NCBI RefSeq assembly: GCF_018881835.1
Contig: NZ_JACVPO010000002.1
Span: forward strand, 806,001-870,000
From: Polynucleobacter hallstattensis
Lineage (GTDB): Bacteria > Pseudomonadota > Gammaproteobacteria > Burkholderiales > Burkholderiaceae
Direction: 5' to 3'
Length of the DNA: 64,000 nucleotides
The notes under the pieces are model-generated. The model was not told the DNA's origin. It saw only the letters and a program-made list of their open reading frames with translations, and did no database searches. Position numbers and translations under genes: made by a program. Below, one piece after another: positions 33,804 to 41,712 of this stretch; within the stretch, counting starts at the first letter, position 1; each line of letters starts with the position of its first letter.

Positions 33804-33983
33804 ATGACTACCTTTACTACTGAAGATCGTGAGCTTGCTGAAAAAGAACCCATACCCTTTTATGGCTACTACCATTTAACCGATCCATCGCCAAAGGATG
33901 CAAACCCACTTTTACATCCGGTATTAAAGAAAATACAGCTGGAATACCGGGTAGATGACAGCAGCGAGGATTCGGAAGATTAG
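33804..33983 (+). CDS. Small hypothetical protein (59 aa)
   Basis: An ATG at 33804 behind a GGGAGAG ribosome site gives a 59-aa acidic protein containing EKEPIPFYGYYHLTDPSPKD and the tail DDSSEDSED. Its stop overlaps the stop of the convergent 60-aa gene by four bases. There is no known family; the good ribosome site and clear stop favour a real gene. Confidence 0.5.
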   Translation: MTTFTTEDRELAEKEPIPFYGYYHLTDPSPKDANPLLHPVLKKIQLEYRVDDSSEDSED

Positions 33984-34162
33984 GCCTTAATGCTCTTTAT
34001 GTTTCTTGCCCAATTTTTAGGCTTACCGTTGCCATAAAGACACCACTCTTTAATTTCCTCAGTGAGGACTTCAAGTTCTTTCATCTTGAGATTTCTAAAG
34101 TCTTCCAGCCCAATAGTTCCAGTCTGCTTTAATTTCTCAACAGTCTCTAGCAATCTACTCAT
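33980..34162 (-). CDS. Hypothetical small protein (60 aa)
   Basis: This 60-aa frame starts MSRLLETVEKLKQTGTIGLE and continues with FRNLKMKELEVLTEEIKEW, likely two amphipathic helices. An AAGGA ribosome site lies just upstream of the ATG. It converges with the 59-aa gene, overlapping at the stops. Function is unknown. Confidence 0.5.
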   Translation of the reverse strand: MSRLLETVEKLKQTGTIGLEDFRNLKMKELEVLTEEIKEWCLYGNGKPKNWARNIKSIKA

Positions 34163-34415
34163 AGGAATGTCCTTTCTTATCTATATAAGGTGGGGCTTAA
34201 ATTTTATCCCGTAACTTTATATTGACAAAAAGACTGTCAAAATCAAATTGCTCCATTTTTTCTTCCTTGTAGGGGCTTAGTTAGAAACATTGCATTTTTT
34301 ATAGAAATAATGGGGTTTTTAGTGTCAAAAGTACCTTGCTGTCATGCAACATACTTGCAAAGGTGATAATCTAACTAAGTATTAACCCTAATACATTTTA
34401 GATAAGGAGCCTTAA

Positions 34416-34577
34416 ATGACACAATTATTGAGCCTCTTCAATCAAGTTTTTGGTGACCAATCCAAAAGCAACGATTTAGAGCATTTCATCAATAGCCGCA
34501 ACCCTAATAGCCACCAGCAATTAGAAGAACTCACTCGTGATTACCTGTATCACTTCACCACTTCAAGAGGACTTTAA
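34416..34577 (+). CDS. Small hypothetical protein (53 aa)
   Basis: An ATG at 34416, 6 bp after an AAGGAG ribosome site, gives a 53-aa protein: MTQLLSLFNQVFGDQ, LEHFINSRNPNSHQQLEEL. Such short proteins with an NSRNP motif occur in freshwater Burkholderiales by my recollection, but no function is known. It is followed 3 bp later by another small gene on the same strand. Confidence 0.55.
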   Translation: MTQLLSLFNQVFGDQSKSNDLEHFINSRNPNSHQQLEELTRDYLYHFTTSRGL

Positions 34578-34580
34578 ATT

Positions 34581-34682
34581 ATGAGAAATATTGAGCGAGT
34601 AATTCTAGATCTTTGGGCTGCATGGTTAGATGCTAGATCTGCGCAGGCAAAGTATTACAACAAGCATAGTCATATTGAGTAA
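34581..34682 (+). CDS. Very small hypothetical protein (33 aa)
   Basis: A 33-codon frame starts at ATG 34581, three bases after the previous stop: MRNIERVILDLWAAWLDARS, then AQAKYYNKHSHIE. The amphipathic helix and tight coupling to the 53-aa gene suggest a translated pair. It is followed within 5 bp by the acetyltransferase start. It could be a leader peptide or a functional microprotein. Confidence 0.4.
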   Translation: MRNIERVILDLWAAWLDARSAQAKYYNKHSHIE

Positions 34683-34686
34683 TGCC

Positions 34687-35229
34687 ATGTTGATTACTGA
34701 GTTTCTATTGCGAAATCAGTATTCAAAATATGGATCTTGGTTAAAAGCCCAAGATCCACAAACTCTTCATGACTACTTTGGTCATTCAATGAGTAAGAAA
34801 TCCATTGATAGCCTAGTTAAACAGTTTGCGAGTGATCCTAAAAAAAATCATTTTTTAGTGGCTAAGATTGATGGCAAATGGGCAGGCACCATTCATATTG
34901 CCTCGCGTGAGTCTGAAGTAGAGTTTGGTGTCATTGTGAGCCCTCAATATCGCAAGCAAGGTATTGCTAACACCATGATGGATGAAGCTATCACGTGGGC
35001 TCGCAATCGCCATTACCGCCACCTTTTCATGCACTGCATTAGCTGGAATCGCCCGATCAAACGTCTCTGTGAAAAGCATGGCTTATTGCCACGCAATATG
35101 ATGGGTGATTCAGAGGCCAATTTGATACTTCAGCCACCAACACCGGCAACTTTTTTTAAAGAGCAGATGAGTGTTGCTATGCGAAATTGGTTAGCATTAA
35201 TCTGGCTACAAAGATTAAATTCGGCCTAA
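34687..35229 (+). CDS. GNAT family N-acetyltransferase
   Basis: This 180-aa GNAT protein has VAKIDGKWAGTIHIASRESE, VEFGVIVSPQYRKQGIANTM (the acetyl-CoA pyrophosphate loop R/QxxGxA) and HCISWNRPIKRLCEKHGL. The ATG at 34687 fits a GNAT N-terminus; a longer frame from 34630 would overlap the small gene. The acceptor substrate is unknown. It forms a tight run with the two small genes upstream. Confidence 0.82.
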   Translation: MLITEFLLRNQYSKYGSWLKAQDPQTLHDYFGHSMSKKSIDSLVKQFASDPKKNHFLVAKIDGKWAGTIHIASRESEVEFGVIVSPQYRKQGIANTMMDEAITWARNRHYRHLFMHCISWNRPIKRLCEKHGLLPRNMMGDSEANLILQPPTPATFFKEQMSVAMRNWLALIWLQRLNSA

Positions 35230-35242
35230 AAATTGACGGGAC

Positions 35243-35725
35243 TTAATTTAGCAGCCTCATTTTGACTAATGATGCTTTATCTAAATGCTTCCAATCTTTA
35301 AATTCGAAGGAAAGCTCTATTAATGCGCAGGTCGACATAAAAATTGATTCACCGGCAATTAATAAAACGAAATCCTCTAATGCGGGGTTATGGCCTACAA
35401 GCATGACACTTTTGATTTTCTTATGCAATTTTCTTACTATCGCCAACAACGCAGTGGAATCTGCCTGATATAACTTTTTATCAACTTCTAAAAATCTTTG
35501 CTTATGATCAAGTTGATTCGATATGATTTGAGCAGTTGTGATGGCTCGAATTGCAGGACTTGTGAGAATAAGATCAAATCTAATTTCTTTTTTAATGAGT
35601 TTTGTGGCCAATTTTTTAGCATCATCAATACCTCTGTTAGATAAGGCGCGATCCTCATCTGAAGACTGAAGAGTTGCACTTTCAGCTTTAGCATGTCGTA
35701 AGAGGTACAAAGATCTTGTATGCAT
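35243..35725 (-). CDS. SixA-type histidine phosphatase
   Basis: This 160-aa phosphohistidine phosphatase-like protein has LYLLRHAKAESA (catalytic RHA), DEDRALSNRGIDDAKKLA, LILTSPAIRAITTAQII and the second histidine in MLVGHNPALEDFVLL. SixA acts on phosphohistidine of phosphotransfer proteins. I chose the ATG at 35725, preceded by GAGGGT, over an ATG 12 bp upstream. It is convergent with the acetyltransferase. Confidence 0.83.
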   Translation of the reverse strand: MHTRSLYLLRHAKAESATLQSSDEDRALSNRGIDDAKKLATKLIKKEIRFDLILTSPAIRAITTAQIISNQLDHKQRFLEVDKKLYQADSTALLAIVRKLHKKIKSVMLVGHNPALEDFVLLIAGESIFMSTCALIELSFEFKDWKHLDKASLVKMRLLN

Positions 35726-35794
35726 CGTGACCCTCATTAGCAATTCAAACCACTCTACTGCTTAAATGTAATCCTGACTACTCCTTATAGAAAA

Positions 35795-36388
35795 TCATAA
35801 TGAAGCCAATTTCGCACAACTCCCACCCAAAGTATTTTTTTGCAGCATCACACGATCGGCCATCATTTCAAAGCGCTTGGTAGCACTATTTTCCATAAAG
35901 AATCTAATTAAAAAGAATGGGATAGATGTTTCCAGCTCAAATGTTGCGTGATGTGTAAAACGGGTACCATTTTTATCGGGCTCAATAGTCCAGCTACCTT
36001 TATAGGATTTTGCATCACCTTCTATCTGGATGAATTCCTGACGTTTATCCGAAACCTCCGAAAACTCCAAGATTGAGCGCAGGAGAATGGGATAAAACAA
36101 CACTCTCTCTTCTGCAATCCTTTCAACCTGAACTTTATTACCTGCCCTGGAGAGTACTTTAGAATCCCTAATACCGGGGATATTTTTAGCACCTTCGTAA
36201 TCGGTTAAAAAAGCATAAGCTTGACACTCATTAACCGGTGCCACGTAAGTAGCTTGCACTTGAAAACCAGAGCCGGATCTTCCTACAAATACCTTTAAAT
36301 CAAAAGGCACTCCATCACTGGCAGCAAAGCAGGCAAGGGGTATTAGCAAAAGTTGCAAACATAAAATTCTTGCTAAAAAAATACCCAT
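35795..36388 (-). CDS. Secreted SRPBCC/START-like protein
   Basis: This 197-aa exported protein has signal LARILCLQLLLIPLACFA. The SRPBCC (polyketide cyclase/Coq10-like) domain shows ECQAYAFLTDYEGAKNIPGIRD, SKVLSRAGNKVQVERIAEER and KSYKGSWTIEPDKNGTRFTHH. The fold binds a hydrophobic ligand. A paralogue with the same layout lies at 42621-43208, and the two flank the lipid cluster. A palindrome (GAATAAG/CTTATTC, 36405-36420) sits 17 bp upstream. The ligand, perhaps a lipid, is not known. Confidence 0.78.
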   Translation of the reverse strand: MGIFLARILCLQLLLIPLACFAASDGVPFDLKVFVGRSGSGFQVQATYVAPVNECQAYAFLTDYEGAKNIPGIRDSKVLSRAGNKVQVERIAEERVLFYPILLRSILEFSEVSDKRQEFIQIEGDAKSYKGSWTIEPDKNGTRFTHHATFELETSIPFFLIRFFMENSATKRFEMMADRVMLQKNTLGGSCAKLASL

Positions 36389-36404
36389 AACACCCTCAAA
36401 TTTG

Positions 36405-36420
36405 GAATAAGCTCTTATTC
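36405..36420. promoter_or_regulatory. Palindromic operator candidate
   Basis: GAATAAG-CT-CTTATTC is a perfect 7-bp inverted repeat 17 bp upstream of the SRPBCC start codon, where a repressor could act. No matching regulator is evident. Confidence 0.35.
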
Positions 36421-36656
36421 TTATTTTAATTTATGACCGCTTGATGGCAATTTGACGATTTTTTTGATAAAAATAAAAGCAATTCGTCAATACTTTTTTT
36501 AGTTACTCATTGAATAACTTAAATTGAACACTATAGATAATACTTTTTGCATTCTTGAATCAAATATTACGCGACTAAAAAATTATCGCTACCGATTCAA
36601 ACTTTATATATTGCCGTTGTGATGTGAGCAGCTTACTTGTCCAATAGTGAAATTGT

Positions 36657-37970
36657 CTAGGCTATTTGATTTTCTATTGGATCTACAGCTCGTTTACCTA
36701 AGCGAAAATATTGATACATGATCAATAGTGTTAATACAGTAACCGATCCACCAAAGCCTAAAATGATCAGTGGAAGGCTTACATCAAACCATAAGAGTGC
36801 CGAGTAAATCAACAACATCAACAAAACAGCAATATTTTCACAAAACCCTTGAGCGGCAATTGACTGGCCGGTAGACATTAATGCATAGCCTCTAGATTGC
36901 AATAAGGCATTCATGGGAACTACAAAGTAGCCAGATAAATAGCCTAAAAGCATGAGTAAGATATAGGCGGGCAGATGGTTCAGAGTCAATGCTATCGAAG
37001 ATAGATTAAAAATCACGGTTGGAGGCAGAAGCCCATCATGATAGATTGCCATTCCACAGACTACGAATCCCATCATGGCACCATAGGGCAAAACCTTGGT
37101 AGAACTTTTAAGTGACACAGTATACGCAGCATAAACTGCACCAGCGGCCACACCAATTGCTGAAACAGCTTGAAGTGCAGCACTCTCAGCGAGATTCATG
37201 TGTAAAGCATATTGAGCCCACTTGAGCATAATAAATTGCAGTGTCGCCCCTGCACCCCAAAATAGAGTAGTTACCATCAAAGACAGTTTTCCAAGATGGT
37301 CTCTAGATAATATAGTCAAACAGACTGCAAACTCCTTTAAAAGGAATTGGTAATCTAACTTTAGCTTGTTAAATGTCAGGCCGACATTAAATATCGGTAA
37401 GTTTAAAAGCGCTGCGAGTAAATATAAAAAGGCAATAAAACAGATGGCAATCTCGATAAGGCCATATGAACCTGTTTGCAAAAGTTCAGGAGCGAATTTG
37501 ACTAGCGATTGATTCAGAGTGTCGCTAATGAGAAATCCACCCAGTAAAGTACCAAAAATAATGGCGGCAATAATTAAACCCTCCATCCAGCCGTTGGCAG
37601 CCACCAATTTATCCGAAGGAAGTAGCTCAACTAAAATTCCATATTTAGCGGGAGCGTAAAGAGCCGCACCAATTCCAACGATTCCATAACCCAATAATGG
37701 ATGCAAGCCAAATACAATCAATATGCAACCACCTGTTTTAAGGATGTTAGAAACCAGCATGACCTGACCCTTAGGTCTTGAGTCTGCGAATGCGCCAACG
37801 AAAGGCGCAAAAATCACATAGGGAATAACAAAGAAAATTTTCAGTGCCGGAGAAAACCAACTAGGCTCACTCATTTGAACCAACAAAGCAATAGATGCAA
37901 TTAGTAAAGCGTTATCTGCTAGGGAAGATAGGAATTGTGAAGAAGCAACGACGTAGAAAACACGATTCAT
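36657..37970 (-). CDS. lplT: Lysophospholipid transporter LplT
   Basis: This 437-aa MFS flippase is of the LplT type, moving lysophospholipids to the inner leaflet for re-acylation. Family sequence: FYVVASSQFLSSLADNALLI, YVIFAPFVGAFADSRPKGQV and KYGILVELLPSDKLVAANGWMEG, with about twelve helices. It starts 8 bp after the glycosyltransferase stop, so it is cotranscribed and should share that gene's Pho-box promoter. A fused acyltransferase domain, found in some relatives, is absent. Confidence 0.9.
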   Translation of the reverse strand: MNRVFYVVASSQFLSSLADNALLIASIALLVQMSEPSWFSPALKIFFVIPYVIFAPFVGAFADSRPKGQVMLVSNILKTGGCILIVFGLHPLLGYGIVGIGAALYAPAKYGILVELLPSDKLVAANGWMEGLIIAAIIFGTLLGGFLISDTLNQSLVKFAPELLQTGSYGLIEIAICFIAFLYLLAALLNLPIFNVGLTFNKLKLDYQFLLKEFAVCLTILSRDHLGKLSLMVTTLFWGAGATLQFIMLKWAQYALHMNLAESAALQAVSAIGVAAGAVYAAYTVSLKSSTKVLPYGAMMGFVVCGMAIYHDGLLPPTVIFNLSSIALTLNHLPAYILLMLLGYLSGYFVVPMNALLQSRGYALMSTGQSIAAQGFCENIAVLLMLLIYSALLWFDVSLPLIILGFGGSVTVLTLLIMYQYFRLGKRAVDPIENQIA

Positions 37971-37978
37971 TATTTAAT

Positions 37979-39232
37979 TCAGGCCTCGCTTAAAGCAAGG
38001 GTATTCATCTTTTTTTCTTGTAGAGGATGACTGTGCAAGAGCTCGATGTAATTTTGGATTAATTTAGCGGTGACAGATTCCCAGGAAATATTCAAGGTAG
38101 TTTGTCGAGCATTTTTTCTTAGAGCATCTAACTCGGGGCCTTTCTTTAACAATTCCAAGCTTTGATTAACGAAGCTATTCGGTTGGTTGCAGTCAGCCAA
38201 CATTCCGTTTACCCCACTCTGAATAATTTGACCAGCAGCTGCGTAGTCATACGCCAATACCGCTAAGCCACTAGCCATTGCCTCTAAAGTAACATTCCCG
38301 AATGTTTCACTTAAGCTTGAGAAAAGAAAAATATCGCCACTGGCATAGTACTGGGCGAGACTTTCTCCAGACTGAATACCTGCAAAAATACTGTTAGGGC
38401 ATGTAAGCTCTAAAAAACTTTTTTGTGGCCCATCGCCAACCCATACTATCTTCAGATTTGGCTTGACGGCCAGCATCGCCTTAAAAGCGCTTACAGTCAC
38501 CAGCAAATTTTTCTCTGACGCCAGTCTACCAACGTAGACAACTACCTCTTCATCACCCTTAACGCCCCAGCTTTCTCTTAATGCTTTCGATCGCTTGGAA
38601 GGATTAAATAAGCCAGTATCAATCCCTCTGGCTAGCACTCTCAGCCTCTCAAAACCAGCATTGTGAAGCTGATTTTTAAGCCCTTGGGTCGGAACCATAG
38701 TGAAGTTTGTTCGGTTGTGAAAATACTTCATGTATTTTTGTATAGGGCTTTTTAGCCAACTCAAACCGTAATGAGATGAATAAGCATCAAAGTTAGTTCG
38801 GAAATCTGAGCAGATAGGAATGCCTAGTTTCTTAGCAGCCTCTAGCGCTGACCAGCCAAGAGGACCCTCTGTCACGATATGAACTAGATCAGGGCGATTT
38901 ACTGACCATTGCTGGAGGAACATCCCTCGCCTTGGCAGACCAATTTTTAAAGAGCTATAACCAGGGATAGGAATTCCTTGGGTCAATATTTCCTGAAAAT
39001 GAGCCTGGGTTGCGGGGTTATCACCCCTTCCTTGACGCGGTCTTATGAGCGTGATGTGGTGGCCTAGATCTCGTAAACCTCGGATGAATCGGGCTAGCGT
39101 GCTTGCAACTCCATTCACCTCTGGAGGGTAGGTTTCTGTGACGATGGAGATATTTAAGGGCTCGGCTAAAAGAGCATTATTTTCTAAATGGTTATCTACA
39201 CAAGTCATCGACCGAGTATTCGTTAATTTCAT
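37979..39232 (-). CDS. GT4 glycosyltransferase (MgtA/Agt-like, probable glycolipid synthesis)
   Basis: This 417-aa GT-B glycosyltransferase has NISIVTETYPPEVNGVASTL, GHHITLIRPRQGR, LARGIDTGLFNPSKRS, VVYVGRLASEKNLLVTVSAF and SETFGNVTLEAMASGLAVLAYD. This pattern matches alpha-mannosyl- and lipid glucosyl/glucuronosyltransferases such as SqdX/Agt. A Pho box (39231-39248) overlaps the annotated ATG, so the true start may be the ATG at 39208, perhaps on a leaderless message. Coupling to lplT suggests membrane lipid remodelling under phosphate limitation. Confidence 0.87.
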   Translation of the reverse strand: MKLTNTRSMTCVDNHLENNALLAEPLNISIVTETYPPEVNGVASTLARFIRGLRDLGHHITLIRPRQGRGDNPATQAHFQEILTQGIPIPGYSSLKIGLPRRGMFLQQWSVNRPDLVHIVTEGPLGWSALEAAKKLGIPICSDFRTNFDAYSSHYGLSWLKSPIQKYMKYFHNRTNFTMVPTQGLKNQLHNAGFERLRVLARGIDTGLFNPSKRSKALRESWGVKGDEEVVVYVGRLASEKNLLVTVSAFKAMLAVKPNLKIVWVGDGPQKSFLELTCPNSIFAGIQSGESLAQYYASGDIFLFSSLSETFGNVTLEAMASGLAVLAYDYAAAGQIIQSGVNGMLADCNQPNSFVNQSLELLKKGPELDALRKNARQTTLNISWESVTAKLIQNYIELLHSHPLQEKKMNTLALSEA

Positions 39233-39248
39233 AACAGTTTTATGACAG
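39231..39248 (-). promoter_or_regulatory. Pho box of the glycosyltransferase-lplT operon
   Basis: Minus-strand CTGTCATAAAACTGTTAT matches the PhoB consensus with one mismatch and an 11-bp period. About 10 bp downstream is AATACT, a possible -10 element, which would put transcription start near the ATG at 39208. Confidence 0.7.
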
Positions 39249-39260
39249 TCTTAGTCTTGA

Positions 39261-39278
39261 CTGTCTTGTTACTGTCAT
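39261..39278 (+). promoter_or_regulatory. Second, divergent Pho-box-like site
   Basis: Plus-strand CTGTCTTGTTACTGTCAT has both CTGT halves 11 bp apart, with three mismatches to the consensus. It faces the gene at 39338. Together with the opposite box it forms a divergent pair separated by 12 bp, with an overlapping GACAGTC/GACTGTC inverted repeat. Confidence 0.5.
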
Positions 39279-39337
39279 ATTTAAACTGTAAATATTACTT
39301 AGGCGTCACTATTTTGTCATGATGTTCACTCTAAGTA

Positions 39338-39985
39338 TTGGAAACTAAATTGATTCATTTTCTAGAAACTTTAAAAAAGCAACGATGGGATGATCATCGC
39401 TACTATCACCATAGCCGAATCAACCAGTCATTACACTTAGTTAGTGCAATCAGCTTTTTGACTGCTTATGTTTTACTTTTTATAGATCCCATTGCAGCAT
39501 CATTGCTTGCATGGCTTGTTGCCATGACAACACGACAAAGCGGTCACTTCTTCTTCGAGCCAAAAGGTTACGACGAAGTAAATAAAGCCACGCATGAATA
39601 TAAAGAACAAATTAAAGTGGGCTACAACCTCAACAGAAAGGTCGTTCTTCTGTCGATATGGGCTGCAATCCCTCTGCTAGTCTGGGCTAACCCAATATGG
39701 TTGCAAAAATTTGTTGCCCTTAATACCTTCACAAATACTGACGGATTCATAAGGCAGACAGGATTACTATGGCTTTGGCTTGGCGTTGGCGGAGTTTTGT
39801 TCCGCACATTCCACTTGTTCTTTATTCATAATGTGGAAGCTGCCTTTGCCTGGATGACAAAAATTATGACCGATCCGTTTCATGATGCAAAGATTTATGC
39901 CACTTCCCCACTATATTTACTGAAGGGTCAATTAATCGACCCAATGGATCATGGCAGCTATGAGGAAGAACCGCTTCCTCAGTAA
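39338..39985 (+). CDS. Membrane protein of unknown function with histidine-rich motifs
   Basis: This 215-aa protein has about four membrane helices. The histidines in HRYYHHSRINQSLHLVS and RQSGHFFFEP, and a late RTFHLFFIHNVEA, recall Mpo1/DUF962 or fatty-acid-hydroxylase-like proteins, but I cannot assign a family. The start is TTG (39338, or 39350). The Pho-box-like site upstream suggests co-regulation with the divergent glycosyltransferase operon and thus a lipid role. Confidence 0.65.
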   Translation: METKLIHFLETLKKQRWDDHRYYHHSRINQSLHLVSAISFLTAYVLLFIDPIAASLLAWLVAMTTRQSGHFFFEPKGYDEVNKATHEYKEQIKVGYNLNRKVVLLSIWAAIPLLVWANPIWLQKFVALNTFTNTDGFIRQTGLLWLWLGVGGVLFRTFHLFFIHNVEAAFAWMTKIMTDPFHDAKIYATSPLYLLKGQLIDPMDHGSYEEEPLPQ

Positions 39986-40006
39986 AGTCTCCGCTAAAGA
40001 AATGAT

Positions 40007-41659
40007 TTAGGACTTTCTACCAAAAATCATTTCTCTAAGAATTTGTCGCTTGATGATTTTGTTTGTCAAGCCACCTTCATTCCACCACCAACCATCCTGC
40101 TTCATGGCTTGAGCGGCGCGAATGAATTTTTCTTGCACGATAGCCATATCCGCATCACTGTAATTCAAGCTAAAGATAAATCTTCCAGTCCCAATCCAAC
40201 TGAGTGCCAAACCCTGCTCCTTTAGGTAGTACTGGAACATCCAGTTGTAACGAGATGGCTCTGTATAGCAAATAGTCCAAATACTAGACATATTCACTAC
40301 CTTGACAGGCAAATTAAGTGTTAGAAGACTTTCGTTCAGATCGTTTACGCGACGGTCCCAAACGACATCCAAGTCAGAGTAAATCTTTTTAACCGGATCA
40401 GTATCTAGACTCTCTAAGAAAACTTGCATAGCACCCATCACATAAGGATGAGAATTGAAGGTACCTCTTGCAAAACAGATATCAGCAGGCTTGTTTGCTT
40501 TAAATCGCATCATCAGTTCTTTTTTGCCACAAACGACGCCGATTGGCAAACCACCGCCCAGAGTCTTTCCATAGGTCACCATATCAGCCTTAACCCCAAA
40601 GTACTCTTGCGCGCCACCTAGCGCCAAACGAAAGCCTACAAAAACCTCATCAAAAATTAAGATGATGCCTTTATCGCTGCATACCTGCCTGAGTTCCTTG
40701 AGCCACTTTGTATAGGCTTCACGATCAAAAAATGCATTACGTGAACTATCTAAAAGGGATGAATCGCCAGGAGCACCCTTATTAGGATGTAAGGCCTGAA
40801 GTGGGTTTACTAACACACAAGCAATATTCTTTTTATTACGAAGAACGCGCAGCGTATCCTGATCAACCTCTTTGAGCGTATAGGTTTCCCTCGGAGGAAG
40901 TGGGTTGCCTATGCCTGGTTGAACATCCTCCCACCAGCCATGATAGGCTCCACAGAACCTGACAACATGACTCTTTTTAGTGTGATATCTAGCTAAACGA
41001 ACCGCCTGCATAACTGCTTCTGTACCCGACATATGAAAAGAGATCTCATCATGTCCAGAAACTTCTTTTAAGCGCTTGACGTTATCTGCAACGATGGGAT
41101 GATAAAACCCTAAGACAGGACCTAGGTCAGACACTCGCTTTGCCCCCTCCTCTATCGCGTTCTTATAAAAATCGTACCCAAGAACGTTGACGCCATAGGA
41201 ACCAGTCAAATCATAAAATATATTTCCATCTAAATCTGTCATTGAAACGCCAGAGGAAGATTGCATGAAACTACCGGACTTTAGATGCTTACTAACGAGA
41301 TCGCTAAATTGAAAGGGGACGCGATATCTTCCTGTAAATTGAAGATCTGATATCACTTCAGCAGCCTGATTAGTCAACTCAACGGATTTTGTAAAACGCT
41401 CTTTGTAAGCTTTTGAGAGGCGCATAAAGCCCGCCTCTCTCAAAAGCGCAATTTCTTCAGGAGCTCCATCAACCTTAAAAAAGACGTCCTGATTAAATGA
41501 GTAATGAGGGATTAAACGAGCCACCCGCTTGGCCATTCTAGAGTGCCCAGCCAATGAAGGATGTTTTGCCATAGAAAGTTGCAGTCTTGTATAAACCTTC
41601 TTAATAATCCAAAGACCGAGGCCAGCACCGAATATACTTAGCGCAAGTTGGTTTTCCAT
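40007..41659 (-). CDS. Class III aminotransferase with N-terminal membrane anchor
   Basis: This 550-aa PLP enzyme is of the glutamate-1-semialdehyde aminotransferase-like class. Cofactor residues: HMSGTEAVMQAVRLARYHT, FCGAYHGWWEDVQPG, FDEVFVGFRLALGG and the Schiff-base lysine in TYGKTLGGGLP. Unlike soluble relatives it begins with a hydrophobic segment (LALSIFGAGLGLWIIK) and about 100 extra residues, implying membrane association. The ATG at 41659 has a GGGGGT ribosome site; another lies 12 bp upstream. It is divergent from a phosphatidylserine decarboxylase, so an aminolipid substrate is conceivable. Confidence 0.82.
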   Translation of the reverse strand: MENQLALSIFGAGLGLWIIKKVYTRLQLSMAKHPSLAGHSRMAKRVARLIPHYSFNQDVFFKVDGAPEEIALLREAGFMRLSKAYKERFTKSVELTNQAAEVISDLQFTGRYRVPFQFSDLVSKHLKSGSFMQSSSGVSMTDLDGNIFYDLTGSYGVNVLGYDFYKNAIEEGAKRVSDLGPVLGFYHPIVADNVKRLKEVSGHDEISFHMSGTEAVMQAVRLARYHTKKSHVVRFCGAYHGWWEDVQPGIGNPLPPRETYTLKEVDQDTLRVLRNKKNIACVLVNPLQALHPNKGAPGDSSLLDSSRNAFFDREAYTKWLKELRQVCSDKGIILIFDEVFVGFRLALGGAQEYFGVKADMVTYGKTLGGGLPIGVVCGKKELMMRFKANKPADICFARGTFNSHPYVMGAMQVFLESLDTDPVKKIYSDLDVVWDRRVNDLNESLLTLNLPVKVVNMSSIWTICYTEPSRYNWMFQYYLKEQGLALSWIGTGRFIFSLNYSDADMAIVQEKFIRAAQAMKQDGWWWNEGGLTNKIIKRQILREMIFGRKS

Positions 41660-41712
41660 TAATACCCCCATTAATATTCATTACACTTTTACTTCATTTA
41701 TTTGACACAAAT

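Noticed and set aside
36452-36490. TTGACGA/TCGTCAA inverted repeat as a terminator
   Set aside because: The arms are only 7 bp around a 25-nt AT-rich spacer with no T-tract following, and it does not follow a gene end.
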